49,845 nucleotides of DNA from Actinomycetales bacterium (GTDB taxonomy: Bacteria; Actinomycetota; Actinomycetes; Actinomycetales; Actinomycetaceae), in the NCBI GenBank assembly GCA_015655375.1, contig JAATFD010000006.1, positions 1 through 49,845 on the forward strand, read 5' to 3'. A model generated the notes under the pieces. The model saw only the letters and a list, made by a program, of their open reading frames with translations, was not told the origin of the DNA and did no database searches. The translations under genes and the position numbers were made by a program. Within the stretch, counting starts at the first letter, position 1, and each line of letters opens with the position of its first letter. Shown one piece after another: positions 23,512 to 30,727 of this stretch.

Positions 23512-25926
23512 ATGGTGAACGATCCCCAGACCCCGGCACCTTCTGCAGCCTCCCAGGCTCCTGCGACCGCGACCGGTGCTGCCGCTGATCCGACGGCCGA
23601 TTCCTCCTCGACTGTGCCCCGCCCGCCAGTGGCACCCAAGCGGCCCGCCGCCGATCCGCGGTCCTTCCACGGGGACGAGTTCTTCGACCCATGGGAATGG
23701 CTGCGCGACAAGGAGAATCCCGAGGTCATCGCTCATCTGAATGCGGAGAACGCTTGGGCCGACGTCGTGACCGCTCCGACACGTGGTCTCGCCGCGCAGC
23801 TGGCGGGGGAGTTCCGCGCCCACACGGTCGAGACCGATACGACGGTGCCGGTCCGGGCCGGTGATTTCTGGTACTACACGCGGACAACCGAGGGGAAGTC
23901 GTATCCGGCGCATTGGCGCGTCGCCGTGGAGTCCGCTCCGACTCCGTCCACTACTTCCCCGGCTTCTCCTCTCCCTCCGACCATCACACCCGGTGTCCCC
24001 CTTCCCGGTGAACAACTGCTTGTCGACGAGGCCGCCCAGGCCGAGGGCCTGGCCTTCTTCCGTCTGTCCTCCCTGGTCCCGAGCCCCGACGGCCGCCTCA
24101 TCGCATGGGGCCGCGACCTCGCCGGCGACGAGCGCTGGACGATCGTCATCCAGGATGCCGCCACCGGTGACGTCCTCGACGAATCCGTGACGGGCACTGG
24201 CTACGGCCTGGCTTGGTCGGCAGATTCCTCGACCCTGCTCTATGCGCGTGTGGACGACGCCTGGCGCCAGTGCCAGGCGTGGACACACCGTGTGGGCGCC
24301 GATCCCTCGACCGACACGCTGGTCCTCCAGGAGAACGATGAGCGCTTCGACCTGTGGTTCTCCGACGGACGCGATCCTCGCTGGGTTGTCCTCCAGTCGA
24401 CCTCAACGACGACCGGTGAAGCCTGGCTGTGGTCGCGGGAGCGCCCTGACACCGCACCAGTTCCGCTGACCGGGCGCACCCGCGACGTCCTCATCGAGGT
24501 CGAGGCCGCCGGGGATCACCTGGTCCTTGTCCACACCGCCACGTCACAGGAGGGCACACTCGCCGCCGCTGCGTTGCCCGCCGACCTCGACGCTCGCCTT
24601 GTTCCGCTCGGCGAGGCCGGGGACCGCGTGGCGCCGACTTCCGCATCCACGGATCCCGCGCACACGGCCGACCTCGACGAGCGTGACCTTCTCGCCCCGC
24701 CCGCATCGTGGATTCCCCTGCGCGAGGCCGCCGAGGGCGAGCGGATCCTCGCGGCCGAGGCCTTTGCCACGTTCCTGCTGGTCTCACTGCGTTCCGACGG
24801 GCTGACCCAGATCGAGTGGCGCACGCGCGCCACCCCGGCCGACCTCGCCCACGCCGTTCCCGCTGCCGACCTCGCGACGCTGTGGGGACCCGGCCGTTTC
24901 GTGGAGGCCGACACCCCGGTGCGCACGATCACGACCGCCTCGTCCCCGCGCTTCGAGGACACGACCTTCCGGGTCGAGGTCGAGTCGATCGTCCGCCCGC
25001 CGAGCGTTCTTGACGTCGACCCGGCGACCGGTGCGTCCCACGTCCTCAAGACCTTGGAGGTCCCCGGCTGGAACCCCGAGGACTTCACGGAGGAGCGCGT
25101 GTGGGTGACGGCCAGCGACGGGCGCATCCGAATCCCCGTTTCCCTGGTCCACCGCGCGGGTGCCACGCCCGACGGGACCGCTCCTGGATGGATCAGCGGG
25201 TACGGCTCCTACGAGGTCAGCAACGACCCCGAGTTCTCGGTCATGCGCCTGCCCCTGCTGGAGCGCGGGGTCGTGTATGCGATCGCCCACGTCCGAGGCG
25301 GCGGTGAGCTGGGACGGGCCTGGTACGAGGACGGCAAGCTCGATCGCAAGGAACACACGTTCACCGATTTTGTCGACGTCGCGCGCTGGATGGTGGACTC
25401 AGGCTGGGTCGCTCCCGGGCGGTTGATCGCGGAGGGGCGCTCGGCCGGTGGATTGTTGATGGGGGCGGTCACGAACCTCGCCCCCGGTGCGTTCCGGGTC
25501 GTGTTGGCGGGTGTGCCCTTCGTCGACGCGCTGACGACGATCCTCGACCCGTCGCTGCCCCTGACCGCGGGCGAGTGGGAGGAATGGGGCAACCCCATCG
25601 AGGATCCGGAGATCTACCGGGTCATGAAGCGCTACACGCCCTATGAGAACGTCCGCGACGGCGTCGAGTACCCGGCGATCTTCGCCACGACCTCGCTCAA
25701 TGACACGCGGGTGTTCTTCGTCGAGCCGACCAAATGGATCCAGCGCCTGCGCGAGGCCGTGACGAACGATCCGGTGGAACGACCGATCGCCCAGCGCACC
25801 GAGATGGTCGCCGGTCACGGTGGGAAGTCCGGCCGCTACGGGCGTTGGGAGTCCCGCGCGGAGGAATTCGCGTTCGCGCTCGGGCAGGTCGGAGCGCTGT
25901 CCTCCCCGAGACGCGGCAATTCTTGA
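23512..25926 (+). CDS. S9-family oligopeptidase (oligopeptidase B/prolyl oligopeptidase type)
   Basis: 804-residue cytoplasmic serine peptidase that would trim short peptides, after basic residues if it is a true oligopeptidase B. After a low-complexity first 35 residues, the N-terminal beta-propeller (about 45-480) precedes an alpha/beta-hydrolase domain (about 520-790). The catalytic triad is complete: Ser644 in EGRSAGG, Asp731 in SLNDTRV and His769 in GHGGKSG. Family motifs YGSYEVSNDPEFS and RGGGELGRAWYEDGK are present. The ATG at 23512 is chosen because a -10 box lies 6 bp upstream and the further 40 residues look non-coding. Confidence 0.93.
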   Translation: MVNDPQTPAPSAASQAPATATGAAADPTADSSSTVPRPPVAPKRPAADPRSFHGDEFFDPWEWLRDKENPEVIAHLNAENAWADVVTAPTRGLAAQLAGEFRAHTVETDTTVPVRAGDFWYYTRTTEGKSYPAHWRVAVESAPTPSTTSPASPLPPTITPGVPLPGEQLLVDEAAQAEGLAFFRLSSLVPSPDGRLIAWGRDLAGDERWTIVIQDAATGDVLDESVTGTGYGLAWSADSSTLLYARVDDAWRQCQAWTHRVGADPSTDTLVLQENDERFDLWFSDGRDPRWVVLQSTSTTTGEAWLWSRERPDTAPVPLTGRTRDVLIEVEAAGDHLVLVHTATSQEGTLAAAALPADLDARLVPLGEAGDRVAPTSASTDPAHTADLDERDLLAPPASWIPLREAAEGERILAAEAFATFLLVSLRSDGLTQIEWRTRATPADLAHAVPAADLATLWGPGRFVEADTPVRTITTASSPRFEDTTFRVEVESIVRPPSVLDVDPATGASHVLKTLEVPGWNPEDFTEERVWVTASDGRIRIPVSLVHRAGATPDGTAPGWISGYGSYEVSNDPEFSVMRLPLLERGVVYAIAHVRGGGELGRAWYEDGKLDRKEHTFTDFVDVARWMVDSGWVAPGRLIAEGRSAGGLLMGAVTNLAPGAFRVVLAGVPFVDALTTILDPSLPLTAGEWEEWGNPIEDPEIYRVMKRYTPYENVRDGVEYPAIFATTSLNDTRVFFVEPTKWIQRLREAVTNDPVERPIAQRTEMVAGHGGKSGRYGRWESRAEEFAFALGQVGALSSPRRGNS

Positions 25927-26061
25927 GCCGCGCCACGGGAAGAACGACGCCTCTCTTGAGTGTTCACCAGACCCGCGGTTGCTCAATGGACCCACACTTG
26001 TCACGGTCAGTTTGGTGAGCAAGCGTGGGAATCACCCCACGGGCTGCGTCCGTGGCGGGGG

Positions 26062-27363
26062 TCAGAGGTCCCGGAGGTTCTGGGCGGCCTCGCGCGCGAT
26101 CGAGAGGGCGACCTCCTCGACGCCATCGGCCAGGCCCGGCGTGCACCACCGTCGTAGGGCGAGTTTCGCCAACCGGTCGGCCGCGTCGTTGAGCACGGTC
26201 GCTGTGTTGCACAGGTCCTCCGTGTGGGCGTGGACCCACCGCAGTGTGATCTCCTGGCCGCCTTCGCGCCGTTCCTGGATGAGGTCGGCGACGTGTCGGA
26301 CGGCTCGAGCCACCTGGCGGTCGACCGGTTCAGATCCGGAGCGCAGATTCGCGTGGATCATTGCCAGCGCTCGCCGGGAGTCGGTCCACACCAGCAGCGG
26401 GACATCCGGATGGTCTGAGAGCGCCATGCGGAGTGCGTGCAGTTCTGCGATCGCCACCGATCCGTTGCAGATCCCCAGACGAAACGTTCCCCCGGAGGTG
26501 AAGTACCCCCAACTGGTCCCCCGGTGGGGATTGTGCGCCCCGTCCGAGGCGATCTCCAGTGGACGTGGAACGCGGCCGGAGGACTGCGGGTACTCGGCCT
26601 CGTGGGGCGTGGCGGAGTGCTCAACTGGCGCGGCGACATGGCCGCGGCCGGACTGGGAAGAGAAGGCGGTCCACTCCCGGCGGGCATTGAGTTGGTCGAC
26701 GACACGTCGGCGCTCGCGGACCTGAGCGCGTAGGCAGGTCGCGGTGAGACGTGTGATGAGGGGGTCGTGGCCGGGCAGGACCTGCAGGGTGGGGAAGACC
26801 CGCTGATAGTCACGCAGGACAGCGGCCCATCGCGGCTCGGAGACGCGGACGGCCAAGATCCGGTCGGCAGCGGTGGCGAGCGCCTGGTCGAGCAGATCGA
26901 CAAAATGGTCGGCCTGGCAATCGGCCTCGCGCAGTGGGACGGTCCGATCCAATGTGACGAGGTCATCCAACATGGTTTCGTCCAGGTCCCCTTCCTCCAG
27001 GCGGCGGCGCAGGCACGCCTGATTCTTCACGAGGACGGTTGCCTGGCTGATGTACCACTGGTCGGCCGAGACGGGGAAACGATCGCGGCTGACGATCAGG
27101 AGCATTCCGGTCAGCGCCTCATGGGAGACGACGGGCAGGGCCGAGGCTCGGACGAGGGCGGGAGAGGGGGATCGGCGGGACACGCGTGAGCGAGGAGAGG
27201 TGTCAGACGGGATCGAGGACGGAGTGGCTGTATGAGAAGGAAGCCGGGGCATCATCACGAGCGCGCGATCGATCGGTTCCGAGGTCACAGCGCGCGGGGC
27301 GGCAGCCGACTCGGATGGGGCTCGCCTCCTTGCTCCCGCTTCCTGCGGCTCCTCTGTTCCCAC
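26062..27363 (-). CDS. RNase H-fold protein with an unknown N-terminal domain
   Basis: 433 residues. The C-terminal 166 form an RNase HI-like domain with every catalytic acid in place: Asp274 (IASDGAHN), Glu307 (AELHALRMAL), Asp328 (VWTDSRRAL), His378 or 380 and Asp396 (LNDAADRLA). Residues about 75-260 form a mixed, partly Arg-rich region that I do not recognise; the first 70 are disordered. The start is GTG at 27363 with a perfect AGGAGG at 27375-27370. It diverges from an RNase HI gene, so two RNase H folds lie back to back. It may cleave RNA in RNA-DNA hybrids, but the joined domain suggests a different substrate or target site. No signal peptide. Confidence 0.7.
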   Translation of the reverse strand: MGTEEPQEAGARRRAPSESAAAPRAVTSEPIDRALVMMPRLPSHTATPSSIPSDTSPRSRVSRRSPSPALVRASALPVVSHEALTGMLLIVSRDRFPVSADQWYISQATVLVKNQACLRRRLEEGDLDETMLDDLVTLDRTVPLREADCQADHFVDLLDQALATAADRILAVRVSEPRWAAVLRDYQRVFPTLQVLPGHDPLITRLTATCLRAQVRERRRVVDQLNARREWTAFSSQSGRGHVAAPVEHSATPHEAEYPQSSGRVPRPLEIASDGAHNPHRGTSWGYFTSGGTFRLGICNGSVAIAELHALRMALSDHPDVPLLVWTDSRRALAMIHANLRSGSEPVDRQVARAVRHVADLIQERREGGQEITLRWVHAHTEDLCNTATVLNDAADRLAKLALRRWCTPGLADGVEEVALSIAREAAQNLRDL

Positions 27364-27525
27364 CGTGGGCCTCCTTTTCCTCCTTCATGCTACTTTCGCG
27401 TCGCGATCGAGTCAGGACGGACCACGGAGGGGACGGACGAGGTCGGCCCGGCCGCTCACAATGCCCGACGTGGTGGCTGCGGTCGGGCACGTCCTGTCTC
27501 GATGAGTGGGACGCGAGGGTCCCGT

Positions 27526-27531
27526 TACGAT
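27526..27531 (+). promoter_or_regulatory. -10 box of a probable leaderless rnhA transcript
   Basis: TACGAT lies exactly 6 bp before the ATG at 27538, with no ribosome-binding site between. Confidence 0.5.
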
Positions 27532-27537
27532 GACCTC

Positions 27538-28488
27538 ATGACGATCACCGCGGCCGTGGACGGTTCAGCATTGGGAAACCCAGGTCCGTCCGGATGGGCG
27601 TGGATCGTCTCCGACCAGTGCTGGGACGCCGGCGGGTGGGCCCACGGGACGAACAACCTGGGTGAGCTCACCGCCGTCCTCGAATTGTTGCGAGCGACCC
27701 GCGAGGCCGGTCGGGCGGACGAGCCGCTGAAGATCCTGGCGGACTCCCAGTACGCGATCAACGTCGTGACGAAATGGCGGCATGGCTGGAGGAAACGCGG
27801 GTGGCAGAAGGCGGACAAGAAGCCGATCGCCAACCTCGACGTCATCCAGGCACTTGATGAGGAGATGGCCGGGCGCGACGTCACCTTCGAATGGGTGCGC
27901 GGCCATGCCGGCCACGAGCTGAACGAGAAGGCGGACGATCGCGCTCGCGGCGCTGCCGAGGCCTGTCAGGCGGGGCGTGTCCCGGAACCGGGGCCAAGAT
28001 TCGGCTACGCGGACTCGGGATCGCGCTCCACAGACGAGGGCGAGGACGCTTCGGCTGGGGAGGCGTCGGTGGACCGCCCGGCGTCTGTCCTCCGCGATGG
28101 CGGACGTGGCGTGTCCGAAGCCGGGGCGCCCGAGCCTAGGGCTCCCGGCGAGGCAGACGATCAGACCCGGGTCGTCTCCGCGGAAAAGGACTTCGTCCGG
28201 GCGTGGGCGGCTGGGGATCACGAGGCGCTCATGGCTCTGTCGGCTCCCGGAGCGCGTCGCGTCTGGGCCGATGGGAGCATGCGCTCCGGCCTTGGTGGAC
28301 CGGCTCCCGTCGCTCCCCGTATCGGGCGGATCGACGTGACATCCGTGGGGCCGGAGGTCTGGCTCGTCACGTATCGGATGAGCTGGCGCGGTGGGACCTC
28401 GATCGAGGCCAGTGTGTGGTCCGAGGCTGTGTTGGGCTCCGCTGCTGGCCTCATCCTCGTGTGGCATCAATCGACACTGAGTTCCTGA
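27538..28488 (+). CDS. rnhA: Ribonuclease HI with C-terminal NTF2/DUF4440-like domain
   Basis: 316 residues. The RNase HI domain (1-142) degrades the RNA strand of RNA-DNA hybrids and has the full active site: Asp8 (AVDGSALGNPGPSG), Glu43 (NNLGELTAV), Asp69 (LADSQYAIN), His123 and Asp133 or 134 (KADDRA). The basic handle helix WRHGWRKRGWQKADKK is present, as in E. coli RNase HI. A linker rich in Gly, Glu and Ser (about 143-213) leads to a 100-residue domain with the pattern of DUF4440/SnoaL-like folds: FVRAWAAGDHEALM at its start and VWHQST at its end. A plain RNase HI ends near 155 residues, so this tail is additional; its role is unknown. Confidence 0.9.
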   Translation: MTITAAVDGSALGNPGPSGWAWIVSDQCWDAGGWAHGTNNLGELTAVLELLRATREAGRADEPLKILADSQYAINVVTKWRHGWRKRGWQKADKKPIANLDVIQALDEEMAGRDVTFEWVRGHAGHELNEKADDRARGAAEACQAGRVPEPGPRFGYADSGSRSTDEGEDASAGEASVDRPASVLRDGGRGVSEAGAPEPRAPGEADDQTRVVSAEKDFVRAWAAGDHEALMALSAPGARRVWADGSMRSGLGGPAPVAPRIGRIDVTSVGPEVWLVTYRMSWRGGTSIEASVWSEAVLGSAAGLILVWHQSTLSS

Positions 28489-28619
28489 GTTTCGGATGCT
28501 CGGCCTCAGAGGCTGAACGGCCTGCCCGAGCGGGGTGGGGAGCTGCGTCCTACGATGTCCTCATCTCGGGCATCTCTGGCTTGCCCGGAGGTCCGGACGG
28601 ACTGATCGGAGACACCCAC

Positions 28620-29096
28620 ATGACTACCCTCGCGGATTTCAGCTCGGCGACCATCACCGGTGAGGAGCGCGATCTCTCGGACTACGTCGGTCAGGTCGTC
28701 CTCGTCGTCAACACGGCCTCGAAGTGTGGGTTCGCCCCGCAGTTCGACGGCCTCGAGAAGCTCTACGCCGATCACCGGGATCAAGGATTCATTGTCCTCG
28801 GATTCCCGTGTGATCAGTTCAAGCACCAGGAATTCGACGAGGCCTCGAAGACACTGGAGTTCTGCCAGCTGAACTACGGTGTGGACTTCCCGATGTTCGC
28901 CAAGATCGACGTCAACGGGCCCAAGGCCGATCCGTTGTACACGTGGCTCAAGCAGGAGAAGGGCGGCGTGCTCGGGGACGCGATCAAGTGGAACTTCACG
29001 AAGTTCCTACTCAATCGCAAGGGCGAGGTCGTCAAGCGCTATGCGCCGGCCACCGAACCGGCCGACATCGAGGCCGACATCCTCGAGCTGCTCTGA
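28620..29096 (+). CDS. Glutathione peroxidase family thiol peroxidase
   Basis: 158-residue thioredoxin-fold peroxidase that reduces hydroperoxides. The peroxidatic Cys sits in NTASKCGFAPQF (about residue 36), the glutamine and tryptophan partners are in FPCDQFKHQE and WNFTKFL. The resolving Cys of the FPCDQF motif and further Cys in FCQLNYG fit a thioredoxin-dependent enzyme, as usual for bacteria that lack glutathione. Length is normal. A GGAGA ribosome-binding site lies upstream of the ATG; TACGAT at 28551-28556 may be its -10, giving a leader of about 57 nt. Confidence 0.93.
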   Translation: MTTLADFSSATITGEERDLSDYVGQVVLVVNTASKCGFAPQFDGLEKLYADHRDQGFIVLGFPCDQFKHQEFDEASKTLEFCQLNYGVDFPMFAKIDVNGPKADPLYTWLKQEKGGVLGDAIKWNFTKFLLNRKGEVVKRYAPATEPADIEADILELL

Positions 29097-29143
29097 GGAG
29101 CTGGGTGGGGCGAAGCATCGACGCCATCGAAGTGCGGCTTTGC

Positions 29144-29215
29144 CATCGTGGTGTGGCTTTCTCACCCAAGTGCGGCGGTATGGAGCCACACCACGATGAG
29201 ATCGCCGCACCACGA
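29144..29215. repeat. Overlapping inverted repeats between gpx and prolyl aminopeptidase
   Basis: A perfect 15-bp inverted repeat (CATCGTGGTGTGGCT at 29144-29158, its inverse at 29184-29198) is interlocked with a second, GTGCGGCG at 29170-29177 and CGCCGCAC at 29203-29210. The two stems cannot form at the same time. AAGTGCGGC is also repeated directly, and CACCACGA occurs twice on the downstream side. There is no T-run after either stem, so this is not a simple terminator. It lies about 40 bp before the next gene's -10 box. Confidence 0.6.
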
Positions 29216-29240
29216 CGAGTTCGGGCCGCCTCGGCGCGGA

Positions 29241-29246
29241 TAGGCT
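29241..29246 (+). promoter_or_regulatory. -10 box of a probable leaderless peptidase transcript
   Basis: TAGGCT lies 7 bp before the ATG at 29254 and there is no ribosome-binding site in between, matching the leaderless pattern seen at three other genes in the window. Confidence 0.45.
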
Positions 29247-29253
29247 GGCCCAC

Positions 29254-30573
29254 ATGCGCACGAACACCTACGTCCAGCACTCCCTGACGATCCACGAGCA
29301 CCGATTCGATCTTCCGCTGGACCACTCGAGCCCGGTCGGCCCCGACAACCCGACGATCGAGGTCTTCGCGCGTGAGGTCGTGCGCCCCGAAGGGGAGGAC
29401 CTGCCTTACATGGTCTTCATGCAGGGCGGGCCCGGCAACGAGGGACCGCGTTTCGGGGATTTGACAGGCGGGTGGACCGGGCGGGCATTGCAGGACTTCC
29501 GTCTGGTCCTGCTCGATCAACGAGGGACTGGGCAATCGACTCCGTTGGACGCGCTGACGCTGTCGGCCGTCGACTCCGACGAGGCTCGGGCCGAGTATCT
29601 CACTCACTTCCGCCAGGATCAGATCGTCGCGGACGCTGAGGCGATCCGCCAGGAGCTCACCGGTGGGAAGCCGTGGATGAGTCTCGGTCAGTCCTATGGC
29701 GGATTCATCAACACGGCGTATCTGTCGCTGGCGCCTGAGGGACTCGCAGGAGTTCTGTTCACGGGTGGTCTGCCCGGCCTTGTCGACATCGACGAGATCT
29801 ATCGTCTGACCTACATACGCACGGCGGCGCGCAATCGGGCCTACCTGCGCCGCCACCCTGAGGACGAACGGACGATCCGCGAGGTCGCCGCCCATCTGCG
29901 CGATACGGAGGAGTTCCTGGCCACGGGGGAGCGGTTGTCGACCCGCAGATTCCGTATGGTCGGCATGAGTCTGGGGATGACGACCGGGACGGACGTGCTC
30001 CACTATCTGTTCGAGGGCCCCTTCGTCACCGTGGGCGGGCAGCGGCGGCTGTCACGGGAGTTCCTCGAGGGTGTGGCCCAGCGCGTATCGATGGCACCGC
30101 TGTATGGGGTGCTCCACGAGTCAATCTATGCAGGTGCGACACCCGAGTTGTCGGCCGCCGGACGCCCGACGAACTGGAGTGCTGAGCGTCTGGCCGATGA
30201 TCTGCCGGGATTCGTGCCCGACGTGGATCCGCTGGACGAGGCTGAGCCCTATTTCCTGACCGGTGAACACATGATGCGGGCGTTCTTCGAGGAGGACCCC
30301 GCGCTCAAGCCGCTGACCGGGACGACCGACGCGTTGGCTCGACGCCGTGAGTGGGCGCCTGTCTATCTGCCCGATGTCCTCGCCCACAACGAGGTCCCGG
30401 CCGCAGCGGCCGTCTACTACGACGACATGTTCGTGCCGCGCGAGCTGTCCCTGGCCACGGCCGAGGCGATCCGCGGGACCCGCGTGTGGATCACCAACGA
30501 GCATCAGCACGATGGTCTGCGAGCCCCCGGGTCGAATGTGCTGGGGCATCTGCTCGGACTGATCAGGGATTAG
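29254..30573 (+). CDS. Prolyl aminopeptidase-like alpha/beta hydrolase (peptidase family S33)
   Basis: 439-residue enzyme that would release N-terminal proline from peptides. GGPG at 58-61 forms the oxyanion loop, DQRGTGQS follows, and the nucleophile Ser147 is in LGQSYGG. The catalytic His is in the C-terminal NEHQHDGLR. A long cap domain (about 180-350) and the length match the Streptomyces-type S33 aminopeptidases rather than the shorter enterobacterial group. No signal peptide, so cytoplasmic. Confidence 0.9.
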   Translation: MRTNTYVQHSLTIHEHRFDLPLDHSSPVGPDNPTIEVFAREVVRPEGEDLPYMVFMQGGPGNEGPRFGDLTGGWTGRALQDFRLVLLDQRGTGQSTPLDALTLSAVDSDEARAEYLTHFRQDQIVADAEAIRQELTGGKPWMSLGQSYGGFINTAYLSLAPEGLAGVLFTGGLPGLVDIDEIYRLTYIRTAARNRAYLRRHPEDERTIREVAAHLRDTEEFLATGERLSTRRFRMVGMSLGMTTGTDVLHYLFEGPFVTVGGQRRLSREFLEGVAQRVSMAPLYGVLHESIYAGATPELSAAGRPTNWSAERLADDLPGFVPDVDPLDEAEPYFLTGEHMMRAFFEEDPALKPLTGTTDALARRREWAPVYLPDVLAHNEVPAAAAVYYDDMFVPRELSLATAEAIRGTRVWITNEHQHDGLRAPGSNVLGHLLGLIRD

Positions 30574-30727
30574 CCTACTGAGAACCTTAGCGAGGACAAG
30601 ACGCACGTCAGCTTTTCGTCGCCCTGGTGACGCAGCAGCTCCGGCTTCTTCGGCCGAGCCGACAATCCAAATCGGTTACCGGCACGCTGCAGAATACTGT
30701 GCTTGAATGCGTTTGTCGGGCGTCCAA

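Noticed and set aside
26015-26050. CGTGGG/CCCACG hairpin between the oligopeptidase and RNase H-like genes as a terminator
   Set aside because: 6-bp stem without a T-run between convergent genes; too weak to support.
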